NCBI RefSeq assembly: GCF_004309735.1
Contig: NZ_SIXC01000002.1
Span: 70,489-134,488 of the forward strand
Length of the DNA stretch: 64,000 nucleotides
Direction: 5' to 3'
Source: Desulfovibrio legallii
Lineage (GTDB): Bacteria > Desulfobacterota > Desulfovibrionia > Desulfovibrionales > Desulfovibrionaceae
Part shown: positions 9,549-19,008 of the stretch, in pieces
Numbering within the stretch: the stretch's first letter is position 1
Layout: the number at the start of each line of letters is the position of its first letter
The notes under the pieces: model-generated
Seen by the model: the letters and a program-made list of their open reading frames with translations, nothing else
Told to the model about the DNA's origin: nothing
The model's database searches: none
Translations under genes and position numbers: made by a program

Positions 9549-10397
9549 CTACTTCTGGCCGCGGCGTTTGATGATCAGCCGGGAAGAAGGCTTCTTCCTG
9601 TCACGGGTCTTGTAGCCCTTGGCGGGCATGCCCCACGGCGACACTGGGTGCCGGCCGCCGGAGCTGCGGCCTTCGCCGCCGCCCAAGGGGTGATCGATGG
9701 GGTTCATGGCCACGCCGCGCACCTTGGGGCGACGACCCAGCCAGCGGTTGCGGCCAGCCTTGCCCAGCGAGATGGTTTCGTGGTGCAGGTTGCCCACCTG
9801 ACCCACCGTGGCCACGCACATGGCCAGCACCTTGCGCACTTCGCCGGAAGGCAGGCGCAGCAGGGCGTACTTGCCCTCCTTGGCCACCAGCTGGGCGTAA
9901 GCGCCGGCGGCGCGGCAGATCTGCCCGCCCTTGCCGGGATAGAGCTCCACATTGTGGAGCACCGTGCCCACGGGGATACGCTGCATGGGCAGAGCGTTGC
10001 CGGGCTTGATGTCGGCAGTTTCGCCGTTGCGGACGTTGACGCCGGCCATGACCGTATCGCCCTGCTTTAACCCCACGGGCGCGAGGATGTAGCGCTTTTC
10101 ACCGTCTGCATAGTGCAGAAGGGCGATGCGCGCCGTGCGGTTGGGGTCATATTCAATATGGGCCACTGTGGCCGGAACGCCGGTTTTATCGCGCTTGAAG
10201 TCGATAATGCGGTACAACCGCTTGACCCCACCGCCGCGACGGCGGCTGGTAACGCGCCCCAGATTATTGCGACCGGCCTTTTTGGTCAGGCCCTCGGTGA
10301 GGGACTTTTCGGGCCGGGTCCGGGTGATTTCCTCAAAATCGGAAACCGTCTGGAAACGACGTCCCGCGGAGGTCGGTTTCAGCTTGCGGACAGCCAT
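9549..10397 (-). CDS. rplB: 50S ribosomal protein L2
   Basis: 282 residues, slightly longer than the usual 273-277. It has the OB and SH3-like domains and the C-terminal peptidyl-transferase-centre motif [20 protein letters not shown], which holds the conserved histidine close to the active site. The N-terminal start [20 protein letters not shown] matches the family. Confidence 0.99.
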   Translation of the reverse strand: MAVRKLKPTSAGRRFQTVSDFEEITRTRPEKSLTEGLTKKAGRNNLGRVTSRRRGGGVKRLYRIIDFKRDKTGVPATVAHIEYDPNRTARIALLHYADGEKRYILAPVGLKQGDTVMAGVNVRNGETADIKPGNALPMQRIPVGTVLHNVELYPGKGGQICRAAGAYAQLVAKEGKYALLRLPSGEVRKVLAMCVATVGQVGNLHHETISLGKAGRNRWLGRRPKVRGVAMNPIDHPLGGGEGRSSGGRHPVSPWGMPAKGYKTRDRKKPSSRLIIKRRGQK

Positions 10398-10399
10398 GA

Positions 10400-10690
10400 T
10401 TACACTCCCTCAAAGAACTCGATTTTGTCGCCCTGGCGCAGCGTCACATACGCTTTCTTGAAGCCGGGCTTGCGGCCCACCACGCGGCCCTGCCGCTCCC
10501 GATTCCGGGGAGCGTGGCGCACCACGTTGACCGCTTCCACCTTTACGTCAAAGGCCTGCTCAACGGCCTTCTTGATTTCCATCTTGTTGGCCCCGGTGTG
10601 GACCAGAAAGGCCACCTGCCGCGCTTCGTCCTTGACCAGCGTGGTCTTTTCCGTCAGCAGGGGCTTGAGCAGAACAGAAGTGCTTTCCAT
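10400..10690 (-). CDS. rplW: 50S ribosomal protein L23
   Basis: 96 residues from the ATG giving [20 protein letters not shown]. The reading frame stays open 130 codons further upstream, but that part overlaps rplD and is not L23-like. The LLTEKT motif and the RRK-type basic loop ([20 protein letters not shown]) identify it. L23 is the tunnel-exit docking site for trigger factor and SRP. Confidence 0.97.
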   Translation of the reverse strand: MESTSVLLKPLLTEKTTLVKDEARQVAFLVHTGANKMEIKKAVEQAFDVKVEAVNVVRHAPRNRERQGRVVGRKPGFKKAYVTLRQGDKIEFFEGV

Positions 10691-10692
10691 GA

Positions 10693-11325
10693 TTAGGCCC
10701 CCTTCCTGGCAAAACGCGCCTGCACGGATTCCACAGCGCCTTCCAGCAGCACCAGCTGCTTGTGCCGAAGGATCTCCAGCACGCTGAGGCTTTCTGCCGT
10801 AATCAGGGTGAGGCCCGGGATGTTGCGGACCGAGCGGCACAAGGCCTCGTCCGCGCCGGGCGCCACAATGAGGGCTTTGGAAAGGCCCAGGGCGTCGGCC
10901 ACTTTGGCGAAATGCTTGGTCTTGGCTTCGGGCAGGGCGATCTCTTTGACCACCATCAGGCTGTCCTCGGCAAGACGGCTCGAAAGGGCCATCCTGAGCG
11001 CCAGGGCACGCACCTTGCTGTTGACCTTGAAGCTGTAGTCGCGCGGGCTGGGGCCAAAAATAATGGCGCCGCCCCGCCACACGGGCGAACGGTTGGAGCC
11101 CGCGCGAGCGCGGCCCGTGCCCTTCTGCTTCCAGGGCTTGACGCCGCCGCCGGAAACCAGGGCGCGGGTTTTGACCATGTGGGTGCCGGCGCGCTTGGCG
11201 GCCATCTGGGCACGCACCACAAGGTGGAGGATTTCCGGACGGACCTCCACTTCAAACACGTCGGAAGCCAGCGTCACTTCACCGCTTTCCTGTTTGTTTT
11301 GATCGTAAACTTTCACGGTAGCCAT
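10693..11325 (-). CDS. rplD: 50S ribosomal protein L4
   Basis: 210 residues. The extended loop that reaches into the exit tunnel is visible (GGGVKPWKQKGTGRARAGSN). In Escherichia coli L4 also represses its own S10 operon by binding the leader; whether the long leader here works that way cannot be read from the sequence. Confidence 0.98.
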   Translation of the reverse strand: MATVKVYDQNKQESGEVTLASDVFEVEVRPEILHLVVRAQMAAKRAGTHMVKTRALVSGGGVKPWKQKGTGRARAGSNRSPVWRGGAIIFGPSPRDYSFKVNSKVRALALRMALSSRLAEDSLMVVKEIALPEAKTKHFAKVADALGLSKALIVAPGADEALCRSVRNIPGLTLITAESLSVLEILRHKQLVLLEGAVESVQARFARKGA

Positions 11326-11336
11326 CGCTGCTTCCC

Positions 11337-11966
11337 CTACTGCTTGCGGATCAGCACCAGCCCGTTTTTGGGGCCGGGCACAGAGCCTTTGACCAGAATG
11401 ACGTTGTCTTCGGGACGCACGTCAACGATGGTCAGGCCCAATTCCGTCACGGTTTCATTGCCCCAATGGCCGGCCATTTTCCGGCCCTTGAAGACGTGAC
11501 CGGGAAAAGTGTTGTTACCGACGGAGCCGTTGTTGCGGTGCACCTTTTCGCAGCCGTGGGTGTCTTTAGAACCGGCGAAGTTCCAGCGGCGCATGCGCCC
11601 CTGATAGCCCTTGCCCACGCTGGTGCCCGTAACCTTGACCTTGTCGCCGGCGGCGAACATGCCCACGGTGAGCTCCTGCCCCAGCTCCTGATCCGGCGCG
11701 CCTTCCAGGCGGATTTCGCGCAGATGGCGGAAGAGCCCCTTGCCCGCCTTGGCCAGATGGCCGCGCAAGGGCTTGGAGACGTGCTTTTCCTTGGCGGCGG
11801 TCAGCGCGATCTGCACGGCGTTGTAGCCGTCCGTCGCCACAGACTTAACCTGGGTGACGGGGCACGGACCGGCCTCAATCACCGTGACAGGCACGGCGGC
11901 GCCGGCGCCGTCAAATATGCGGGTCATACCGAGTTTGCGACCCAAAATTCCCATTTTCTCAGCCAT
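11337..11966 (-). CDS. rplC: 50S ribosomal protein L3
   Basis: 209 residues starting [20 protein letters not shown]. The loop that approaches the peptidyl-transferase centre is present ([20 protein letters not shown]). L3 is one of the two 50S assembly initiators. Confidence 0.99.
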   Translation of the reverse strand: MAEKMGILGRKLGMTRIFDGAGAAVPVTVIEAGPCPVTQVKSVATDGYNAVQIALTAAKEKHVSKPLRGHLAKAGKGLFRHLREIRLEGAPDQELGQELTVGMFAAGDKVKVTGTSVGKGYQGRMRRWNFAGSKDTHGCEKVHRNNGSVGNNTFPGHVFKGRKMAGHWGNETVTELGLTIVDVRPEDNVILVKGSVPGPKNGLVLIRKQ

Positions 11967-11978
11967 GACTGCCTCTCG

Positions 11979-12296
11979 CTAGAGCTTGATTTCCACGTCC
12001 ACACCGGCGGGCAAAGAAAGCTTGCCCAGCGCGTCGACGGTCTGCTGCGTGGGTTCCAGAATGTCCATGAGCCGCTTGTGGATACGCATTTCAAACTGCT
12101 CACGCGACTTTTTGTCCACGTGCACGGAGCGCTGGATGGTGTACTTGTGAATGTTGGTGGGCAGGGGGATGGGTCCCGCCACACCGGCACCGGTATTGCG
12201 CGCCGTATCCACGATTTCCGCAACGGCCTTGTCCAGGATGCGGTAATCGTAGGCTTTGAGCTTGATCCGAATGCGATCGCTGCTAACTGTCGTCAT
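11979..12296 (-). CDS. rpsJ: 30S ribosomal protein S10
   Basis: 105 residues with [20 protein letters not shown] and the loop [20 protein letters not shown], both diagnostic. It is the first gene of the S10-spc-alpha run. The str-operon genes (rpsL, rpsG, fusA, tuf) that often lie just upstream are not in this window; the next upstream gene is an unrelated divergent TPR protein. S10 (NusE) also works in transcription antitermination. Confidence 0.99.
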   Translation of the reverse strand: MTTVSSDRIRIKLKAYDYRILDKAVAEIVDTARNTGAGVAGPIPLPTNIHKYTIQRSVHVDKKSREQFEMRIHKRLMDILEPTQQTVDALGKLSLPAGVDVEIKL

Positions 12297-13038
12297 TGTG
12301 CCTACTCCGTTTGCAAAAACATCCCACGCGGCCCCAGGGCGGCAACGCGGGCTCCTTCACAGCATACACGGGCCATGAAGCGTGGCTCAGAAGGCCGGCC
12401 TCACCCTCAAGGGACGATAACGGAGCAACGTAAGGGGCTGCGCTGTTGCGCGCATCACGCCTGAACGGATCAGGATATTCGGAAGATGTGGACGCCCGAG
12501 CGCGCCCTTTGTGCATCATCCGCGTGATGCTCCCCGGCGTCGCCCAGGCCAGGCCACCGCAGAAAAGCAGTGGCGCGGCGGTCCCGCAGGGTCACCAAAT
12601 GGGGTTTTCCCCCAACCTTACAGCCCCGGGTCACACGCCGCCATAAGGCTGCGGTGGGGTCCGTCCTTGGGCTGGAACGGCTCGACATTGTTCGGCATTT
12701 GGCAACGCCTGCACATGTCAAAACCCGTAACGCGCGGTATTCCGCCGCCAAGGGTACAGCAGAACGGGCTCAACCCGTCCTTCCCTGCCGTCCAGGGAAT
12801 GCCGCCACAGTCTGCAGCGGCACCGAATGGATTAGCCTACCTCTGCCGCGGCGTCAAGTTTTTTTCGCGATTTTGCCACAACCTTTTTCCGGCGGCCCTG
12901 GGCGCGGCCCTGTGGGTTGTGATCGTCTTCACGCTGCCGAGGATATTGACACCAACCCCTCAAAGCCGATAGCCTGATTAAATTCATACAGTTTCGCGCA
13001 TCCCGTGCGCCGCAACCGCACCATCCCAAGGGGCTCTC
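12297..13038. other. 742-base non-coding stretch between rpsJ and a divergent TPR gene; probable long structured leader
   Basis: No convincing protein gene is found on either strand; short ORFs here have no recognisable features. On the rpsJ strand there are several hairpins: 12513-12530 (GCATCA/TGATGC, loop of six), 12554-12573 (seven pairs counting one wobble, loop of six) and 12601-12612 (GGGG-TTTT-CCCC). If transcription starts near 12824, rpsJ has a leader of over 500 nucleotides. That would suit autoregulation by a ribosomal protein, but it is inference. Confidence 0.5.
12831..12857 (-). promoter_or_regulatory. Candidate promoter for the S10 ribosomal operon
   Basis: On the minus strand TTGACG (12857-12852) is followed after 15 bases by GCTAAT (12836-12831), or after 17 bases by the poorer TAATCC. 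It is the best sigma-70-like pair in the intergenic stretch, but the spacing is not ideal. Confidence 0.35.
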
Positions 13039-14400
13039 ATGGCTTTTGATCCATCACAACGCGCCCGCCAGACCGTTTATCAAGATACCGTCATCAATTA
13101 CTTTACTAAGGAAAAGGGCCAAGCCCTGACCGTAAGTGACGACCAAGCCTTCTGCACCCAGCTGCGCCTGACCCTTTCCCGCGAACTGGGCGTTACCGAG
13201 GCGGGGGCCATCACCCAGTTCCCCAACCCCGCGCAGATGGTCCGCTGCCTGAACGAACTGCCCCCCGACCATTCCTCGCCCCTGCTTTTTCTGGAGCGCG
13301 TCCTCAACGGACAGGATCAGAGCCTACTGGTCAAAAAACTGCGCCAGACCTTTCCCAACATCAAAATCATCATCCTCACTACCGAGGTGCCGCGCGAACG
13401 CCTTTTACTGTTCCATGAGCTGGGCGCGGACAACGTCATTGCCAAACCCGTGTCGGCCAACACCCTTATCGAAAAAATGGCCTTCACCCTCAAACCGCAA
13501 AGCCGCATCGGGCAGGCCATTGACCTGGCCCGCAGCCTGCTGCAGCAAAAAAAATACGCCGCAGCCCAGGACGCCTGCGCCAAAATCCTGGCGCTCAAAC
13601 CCGGCAGCGCCGCCGCCTACCTGCTCTTGGGCGATACCTACCGAGAAACGGGCGACTTTACCAAGGCCCGCACCGCCTACGAAACCGCCGCCAGCAGCGC
13701 CGAGCTCTACCTGGCCCCCCTGCAGCGTCTGGCCGAGCTCTACGAAGCTACGGGCGACAAAACCCGCCTCAAGGAATGCCTGGAACGCCTGGACGAGCTC
13801 TCCCCCCTCAACGTTGACCGCAAAGTCAGCCTGGGATCCGTTAACCTTGACCTTGGAAATACGGAAGAGGCTGAAGAATACTTCAGCAAAGCCATGGTAC
13901 AGATGCAGCGCGACGCGTTAGAGGGGATCAGCGCTCTTTCCGGCCGCATTGCGGATATATACACAGAACGAGATCCAGAAAAGGCTGAGAAATATATTCG
14001 TACTAGTTTAGAAGTAAAAGAAAAATTTCTTTCGCGTGACGACATCGCCCTCTTCAACCGGCTGGGCCTCAGCCTGCGCCGCCAGGGCCGCTGGCAGGAC
14101 GCCGTCACCGAATACCGCCGCGCCCTCAAGCTGGCCCCGGACGACGCCAACCTCTATTATAACCTCGCCATGGCCCTGGCCGAAGGCCGCGCTTTTCCGC
14201 AGGCCAAAGCCCACATGCTCAAGGCCCTGGAGTACAACCCCCAGCTTCCCCAAACCGGCGCCACCATAGCCTTTAACTGCGGCGCGGTCTTTTTGCAGAA
14301 CGACGACCGCTCCCGCGCCGCCGCCTTTTTTCGGCAGGCCCTGGAACAGAACCCCGACCTGCGTTCCGCCCAGGAAGGGCTTGCCCGCGCCGCGGGGTAG
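13039..14400 (+). CDS. Degenerate receiver domain fused to TPR repeats
   Basis: 453 residues, no signal peptide or membrane segment. Residues about 28-150 resemble a response-regulator receiver: acidic pair Asp34-Asp35, conserved Thr in IILTTE and Lys136 in IAKP. The phospho-acceptor Asp appears replaced by Glu86 (LLFLERVLNG), which would mimic phosphorylation or abolish it. From residue 155 on come TPR-like helical pairs (AAAYLLLGDTYRETGDFTKA and ANLYYNLAMALAEGRAFPQA). It is probably a cytoplasmic scaffold. Around 13840-14035 base use changes sharply to AT-rich codons. No histidine kinase is adjacent, and the biological role is unknown. Confidence 0.7.
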   Translation: MAFDPSQRARQTVYQDTVINYFTKEKGQALTVSDDQAFCTQLRLTLSRELGVTEAGAITQFPNPAQMVRCLNELPPDHSSPLLFLERVLNGQDQSLLVKKLRQTFPNIKIIILTTEVPRERLLLFHELGADNVIAKPVSANTLIEKMAFTLKPQSRIGQAIDLARSLLQQKKYAAAQDACAKILALKPGSAAAYLLLGDTYRETGDFTKARTAYETAASSAELYLAPLQRLAELYEATGDKTRLKECLERLDELSPLNVDRKVSLGSVNLDLGNTEEAEEYFSKAMVQMQRDALEGISALSGRIADIYTERDPEKAEKYIRTSLEVKEKFLSRDDIALFNRLGLSLRRQGRWQDAVTEYRRALKLAPDDANLYYNLAMALAEGRAFPQAKAHMLKALEYNPQLPQTGATIAFNCGAVFLQNDDRSRAAAFFRQALEQNPDLRSAQEGLARAAG

Positions 14401-14421
14401 CGGAAAGGCCGCCCCGCGCCC

Positions 14422-15576
14422 TCAGCGGCCCAGACGCAGCGCCTTTGCGATACAGGCGGCGGCGTAGTCCAGGTCCGCGTCCGTATGCCCGGCCATGACG
14501 GTAAGCCGCAGCCGGGCCGCGCCCCTGGCCACAGTGGGGTAACGAATGCAGGGGATGAAGACGCCCCTGCGCAGCAGTTCCTCGCCAGCGCGGCGGGCTT
14601 TCTCTTCATCGCCCACGATAATGGGAAAAATGGGCGTGGCGTCGGAGGCCGGCAGGCCCAAAACCGTAAGGTTGCGCGCAAGGCGGGCCGTGTTCTCCCG
14701 CAGGCGGCGCACCAGCTCCGGGTGCGCCATGATGTACGCCACGCCCGCGTGCGCGGCCGCCGCCGTGGCCGGAGAAAGGGCGGTGGTGAAGATAAAGGGC
14801 CGGGCCGTGTTGCGCACCAAGTCGCACATATCCCGCGAACCGCAGATGACGCCCCCTTCGCTGGGCACAGCCTTGCTCAGCGTGGTCATGACGATAGCCA
14901 CATCCTGATGGCTGAGGCCGAAATGCTCCAGACTGCCGCGCCCCGTGGCCCCCAGCACGCCGGTGGCGTGCGCGTCGTCCACCATAAGCGGCAGGCCGTA
15001 GCGACGGCTGATGCGTGCCAGCTCCGGCAGGCGCGCCACATCGCCGTCCATGCTGAACACGGCATCGGTGACGATAAGCCCCTGGCGCGGACGTTCCCGC
15101 ACAATCTTCGCCTCCAGGTCCGCGGGGTCGTTGTGGGCGTAAACTACTGTGCGCGCCCGCGCCAGGCGGCAGCCGTCAATGATGCTGGCGTGGTTGAGGG
15201 CGTCGCTGAAGATATGGCTTTCTGCGCCGCACAGAGCGCTGATGACGCCCACATTGGCCGTATAGCCGCTGTTGCACAACAGGGCGGCCTCGCTGCCCTT
15301 GAAGCGGGCCAGCAGGTTCTCCAGCCGCACATGGGGGCGCATGTTGCCCGAAACGAGGCGTGACCCTCCCGCGCCCACGCCGTAGGCATCCACGGCCCGA
15401 ATGGCCGCGCGGAGAATTTCGGGACGGTTATTGAGGCCGAGATAACTGTTGGAGCAAAACAACAGCACGCGACGGCCGTCCATAACCACCTCGCGCCCCT
15501 GGGCCGATTCCATCAGATAGGGGGTCCTGTACAGGTGTGCGGCCTTGACGGCGGCCAGACGGGCGGCAAAATCCAT
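14422..15576 (-). CDS. bioF: 8-amino-7-oxononanoate synthase (BioF)
   Basis: 384 residues, fold-type I PLP enzyme of the alpha-oxoamine synthase family. It condenses pimeloyl-CoA (or pimeloyl-ACP) with L-alanine, the first committed ring-forming step of biotin. Visible motifs are [11 protein letters not shown], the substrate loop [18 protein letters not shown] (Asp201, His203) and the Schiff-base Lys235 in [12 protein letters not shown]. Alternative products of the family are threonine-glycine metabolism (Kbl) or ALA synthase, but the neighbour bioW, eight bases upstream, makes BioF by far the likeliest. Confidence 0.92.
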   Translation of the reverse strand: MDFAARLAAVKAAHLYRTPYLMESAQGREVVMDGRRVLLFCSNSYLGLNNRPEILRAAIRAVDAYGVGAGGSRLVSGNMRPHVRLENLLARFKGSEAALLCNSGYTANVGVISALCGAESHIFSDALNHASIIDGCRLARARTVVYAHNDPADLEAKIVRERPRQGLIVTDAVFSMDGDVARLPELARISRRYGLPLMVDDAHATGVLGATGRGSLEHFGLSHQDVAIVMTTLSKAVPSEGGVICGSRDMCDLVRNTARPFIFTTALSPATAAAAHAGVAYIMAHPELVRRLRENTARLARNLTVLGLPASDATPIFPIIVGDEEKARRAGEELLRRGVFIPCIRYPTVARGAARLRLTVMAGHTDADLDYAAACIAKALRLGR

Positions 15577-15584
15577 GGGCGGCC

Positions 15585-16283
15585 TCAGCGCAGGTCCACC
15601 ATGACCGGCTGACGCTCAAGATAGTCTATGCAGCGGGGCACATCCGCTTCCCCACCCCGAAAAAGGAACACGCGGCCGCCCAGTCCGCTCCCGCGCTCCT
15701 TGATATGGGGAATGCGCACATAGCCCCGCCCGCGCGCGGCAAAATACCCGGTGGTGTAGTCCGGGTCGTCGGATATGCACAACTCGCCGATAATCCAGGG
15801 GCAGTGCGCCACCTTGGTGGCCAGACACAGGGCTTCCTGCAGATGGCGTTTACCCCCGCCGTCATTGCCGGTGTAGTCCATGCAGGTAGCGCGCACGCCG
15901 CGCGCCTGATCCGGCTCCAGCCGTCGCAGACTGTCCGCATGCAGCAGCACGGCCCCACGCATGGGCCGAACGTCATAAAGCAGGGGCAAGATGCGCTCCG
16001 GCTCCAGGCCCAGCCATCGCAGCTCCGCGGCCAACACGGCGCGTGCCTCTGCCGCATTGTGCACCATGGGTTCCAGAACCGACAAAGGCGGCAGACTGAC
16101 AACAGGGGCGGTAATGGCCCTTACCGTCAGGGTAACGGCGTCGGGCTCGCCGTTGGGGTGTTCCATCGCCCGCCGGGCCAGGGCCGCCAGGGCCGCTTCC
16201 ACCTGCGGGCGCTCTACAATGCGCTCCGCCCCCGAAATATGCCGCGAGCCTTTTTCGGCCCGCATTTTGACGCTGAATGCCAT
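15585..16283 (-). CDS. bioW: 6-carboxyhexanoate-CoA ligase (pimeloyl-CoA synthetase, BioW)
   Basis: 232 residues from the ATG giving MAFSVKMRAEKGSRHISGAE; the frame is open 77 codons upstream, but this start fits the BioW family, whose members begin with a short SVxMRAS-like strand and HISGAE. BioW activates free pimelate to pimeloyl-CoA with ATP. The C-terminal half has YDVRPMRGAVLLHADSLRR, a CMDYTGNDGGGKRHLQEALC segment and RVFLFRGG. Presence of bioW-bioF implies a pimelate-scavenging or pimelate-fed route rather than BioC-BioH. The ribosome-binding site is weak (AAAGG, about 12 bases away). Confidence 0.93.
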   Translation of the reverse strand: MAFSVKMRAEKGSRHISGAERIVERPQVEAALAALARRAMEHPNGEPDAVTLTVRAITAPVVSLPPLSVLEPMVHNAAEARAVLAAELRWLGLEPERILPLLYDVRPMRGAVLLHADSLRRLEPDQARGVRATCMDYTGNDGGGKRHLQEALCLATKVAHCPWIIGELCISDDPDYTTGYFAARGRGYVRIPHIKERGSGLGGRVFLFRGGEADVPRCIDYLERQPVMVDLR

Positions 16284-16597
16284 TGCTGCGTACAACCTTT
16301 GTGCGGCCGGCGCGGCGCAAGGGGCCGCCGTGCACTTGCATTTGCGAAACAGGATAAAAACCCGCCCGCCCACGCCCCACGTTGTTTCGCGGCAAGGCCA
16401 CATCCCGTTTCTGTGCGCGTGTGCGGGGCGACTATTAGGGTAGCGCCAACGCCGCCCGCTGACAATGCGCCGCCCGGCGCCCCCACGCCCCCAGAACCGC
16501 GCCGCCGGGCACACCTGCCGGGGCTTTTATTCCTGACGGGCATCTGCTACACAAAGGCCACGCGCCGCGCTGCACGCGGCCGGCCAAGGAGGCCTAC
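16284..16597. other. Divergent intergenic region between bioW and rfbF
   Basis: 314 bases, GC-rich, no gene supported. It must hold promoters for both sides. A half-site-like GGTTGTAC lies just before bioW, but a full BirA operator (two halves about 15 bases apart) was not found. The rfbF start has a good AAGGAGG ribosome-binding site. Confidence 0.4.
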
Positions 16598-17362
16598 ATG
16601 AAAGTCGTCATTTTATGCGGCGGCAAGGGCACGCGCCTGCGCGAGGAAACCTCGGTCAAGCCCAAGCCCATGGTGGAGATCGGCGGGCGTCCCGTGCTCT
16701 GGCACATCATGTCCATTTACGCCCGCTTCGGCTTCAAGGACTTTATCCTGCCCCTGGGCTACAAGGGGGAGGTCATTAAACAGTATTTCCACGACTACAA
16801 TATCCGCAATACGGATTTTACTGTGGACCTCAAAAGCGGCGCGCTCACGGTCTACCCCAACCATGCGGAAGACTGGCGGGTGACCCTCTGCGACACCGGG
16901 CAGGAAACCCTCAAGGGCGGCCGCCTCAAGCGGGTGGCCAAATATATTGACACGGACCGCTTTATGGTCACCTACGGCGACGGCGTGGCCGATATCGACC
17001 TGAACAAGCTCATTGCCTTTCACGAGCAGTCGGGCTGCATGGGCACTTTCACGGGCGTGCGCATGCCTTCGCGTTTCGGCTCCGTGCGCACGGACGCCGC
17101 AGGCAAGATCCTTTCCTGGGAAGAAAAGCCCCTGCTCAACGAGTATATCAACTGCGGCTTTTTCGTCTTCAAGCGGGAGTTTCTGGACTACCTGAGCGAA
17201 GACGAAAGCTGCGATCTGGAAAAAGAACCCCTGCAGCGCCTGGCCGCCGAGGGGCAGCTTTCCATGTATGCGCATCCCGGTCAGTGGCAGTGCATGGACA
17301 CCCTGCGGGATTCGCTCTTCCTCAACGAACTGTGGGATTCGGGCCGCGCCTTCTGGGCCTGA
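16598..17362 (+). CDS. rfbF: Glucose-1-phosphate cytidylyltransferase
   Basis: 254 residues, the standard length. It makes CDP-glucose from CTP and glucose-1-phosphate. The nucleotidyltransferase signature LCGGKGTRLREETSVKPKPM is at residues 7-26, followed by EIGGRPVLWHIM. TYGDGVADIDL holds the metal-binding Asp. It is followed after 19 bases by rfbG, its pathway partner in surface-polysaccharide sugar synthesis. Confidence 0.95.
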   Translation: MKVVILCGGKGTRLREETSVKPKPMVEIGGRPVLWHIMSIYARFGFKDFILPLGYKGEVIKQYFHDYNIRNTDFTVDLKSGALTVYPNHAEDWRVTLCDTGQETLKGGRLKRVAKYIDTDRFMVTYGDGVADIDLNKLIAFHEQSGCMGTFTGVRMPSRFGSVRTDAAGKILSWEEKPLLNEYINCGFFVFKREFLDYLSEDESCDLEKEPLQRLAAEGQLSMYAHPGQWQCMDTLRDSLFLNELWDSGRAFWA

Positions 17363-17381
17363 CGCGCGCAAGGAGCGGCAT

Positions 17382-18497
17382 ATGTTTGCAGACGCCTATA
17401 AAGGACGCCGGGTGCTGGTCACCGGGCACACGGGCTTCAAAGGTTCCTGGCTGGCGGCCTGGCTCACCCGCCTGGGCGCGGTGGTGGCGGGCTTTGCCGA
17501 CGGCGTGCCCACCAGCCCCTCGCACTACGAGGCCATGGGCCTGGGCACGCATCTGGAGGCCGACCTGCGCGGCGACATCCGCGACCGCGAAGGCATGGTC
17601 CGCGCCCTGCGCCAATTCCGGCCCGAAGTGGTCTTTCACCTGGCGGCCCAGGCCCTGGTGCGCAAATCCTATGAGGATCCGGCGGCCACCTTCGAGGCCA
17701 ACGCCCTGGGCACCCTCAACGTGCTGGAGGCCGTGCGCGCCTGCCCCGACGTGCGCGCCGTGGTCATGATCACCTCCGACAAGTGCTACCGCAACGACGA
17801 ATGGGTCTGGGGCTACCGCGAAACCGACCACCTGGGCGGCAGCGACCCCTATTCCGCCTCCAAAGGCTGCGCGGAGATCATTGCCCATTCCTACTTCACC
17901 AGCTTTTTCAAGGACGGCCCGGCCTGCGCCACCGTGCGCGCGGGCAACGTCATTGGCGGCGGCGACTGGGCCCAGGACCGCATCGTGCCGGACTGCGCGC
18001 GCGCCTGGGCCGCCGGTGAGCCCGTACGCATCCGCAGCCCCTGGGCCACGCGGCCCTGGCAGCTGGTGCTGGAGCCCCTTTCAGGCTACCTCTGGCTGGG
18101 CGCGCGCCTGCTGACGGGCCAGAACAGCCCCTTTGACCTGCGCGGTCAGGCCTACAACTTCGGCCCGGCCGCGGATGTCAACAATACTGTGGCCGAAGTG
18201 GTGCAGGCCCTGGGCCGCCACTGGCCCCATTTCAAAAGCGAAATGGACGCCTCCGGCCAGGCGGGCATGAAGGAATGCACACTGCTCAAGCTCTGCTGCG
18301 ACAAAGCCCTGGCCCATCTGGGCTGGAAGGCCACCCTGAATTTTGAGGAAACCATCCGCTACACGGCGGAGTGGTACCAGAGCTTCTACCACGGCGAAGG
18401 CGGCAAACAGCCCCAGCGCATGCTGGACTATACCCTGGGGCAGATAGCGGCCTACGTCAACGCCGCCGAGCAGCGCGGCCAGATCTGGATACGTTGA
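17382..18497 (+). CDS. rfbG: CDP-glucose 4,6-dehydratase
   Basis: 371 residues from the ATG after an AAGGAG ribosome-binding site. It is an extended short-chain dehydrogenase: NAD-binding GHTGFKGSWLA near residue 15, LAAQALVRKSYEDP, and the catalytic SDKCYRN and YSASKGCAE segment (YxxxK). The product is CDP-4-keto-6-deoxyglucose, precursor of 3,6-dideoxyhexoses or 6-deoxysugars. The next expected enzyme, the 3-dehydrase RfbH, is not adjacent; a cupin epimerase-like gene follows instead. Confidence 0.94.
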   Translation: MFADAYKGRRVLVTGHTGFKGSWLAAWLTRLGAVVAGFADGVPTSPSHYEAMGLGTHLEADLRGDIRDREGMVRALRQFRPEVVFHLAAQALVRKSYEDPAATFEANALGTLNVLEAVRACPDVRAVVMITSDKCYRNDEWVWGYRETDHLGGSDPYSASKGCAEIIAHSYFTSFFKDGPACATVRAGNVIGGGDWAQDRIVPDCARAWAAGEPVRIRSPWATRPWQLVLEPLSGYLWLGARLLTGQNSPFDLRGQAYNFGPAADVNNTVAEVVQALGRHWPHFKSEMDASGQAGMKECTLLKLCCDKALAHLGWKATLNFEETIRYTAEWYQSFYHGEGGKQPQRMLDYTLGQIAAYVNAAEQRGQIWIR

Positions 18498-18498
18498 C

Positions 18499-19008
18499 AT
18501 GGCCGCGCACAGCGAGAATCCTGAAAGCCTGGCTCGCGACGCGGGCATAGCGGACGCCCTGCTCCAGCCCCTGGCCGCCATCCCCACGCCCGGAGGACCA
18601 GTGCTGCACATGCTGCGGCCGGGCTGCGCCCTCTGGCCCGAAGAAGGCCGCGTGGGCGAAGTCTATTTTTCCGAAACGCTGCCCGGCCACGTCAAGGCCT
18701 GGAAGCGCCATACCCGCCAGACCCAGCGCTTTGCCGTGCCCGTCGGGCTGCTCAGCATCGTGCTTTACGACGACCGGCCAGGCTCTCCCAGCCGGGGGGC
18801 CCTGCAGAAGCTGCTGCTGGGCAGGCCGGAGCACTACCAGTTGCTGTGCATTCCTCTGGGCGTGTGGTACGGCTTCACCGCCGTGGGGCCCGGCCCGGCC
18901 CTGATCTGCAACTGCCCGGACATCCCCCACGACCCCGCCGAAGGCGAGCGCCTGCCGTGGGATTCGGAGCGCATTCCCTACCGCTGGACAGAGGGGGCTG
19001 CGTCATGA
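18499..19008 (+). CDS. RmlC-like sugar epimerase family protein (cupin)
   Basis: 169 residues. It starts one base after the rfbG stop, so it belongs to the same operon. The middle matches the dTDP-4-dehydrorhamnose 3,5-epimerase superfamily: GHVKAWKRHTRQTQRFAVPV (basic cupin core), GLLSIVLYDDR and LCIPLGVWYGFTAVGPGPAL. It is shorter than true RmlC (about 180). Likely substrate is the CDP-4-keto-6-deoxyhexose made by RfbF-RfbG, inferred from context. A non-catalytic or isomerase role is possible. Confidence 0.7.
   Translation: MAAHSENPESLARDAGIADALLQPLAAIPTPGGPVLHMLRPGCALWPEEGRVGEVYFSETLPGHVKAWKRHTRQTQRFAVPVGLLSIVLYDDRPGSPSRGALQKLLLGRPEHYQLLCIPLGVWYGFTAVGPGPALICNCPDIPHDPAEGERLPWDSERIPYRWTEGAAS

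Noticed and set aside
12470-12751. 93-codon minus-strand ORF upstream of rpsJ
   Set aside because: No ribosome-binding site, no recognisable domain, very Arg/Ala-rich composition expected from random GC-rich frames.
16284-16310. BirA operator upstream of bioW
   Set aside because: Only one half-site-like GGTTGTAC was seen; the second half at the required distance is missing.
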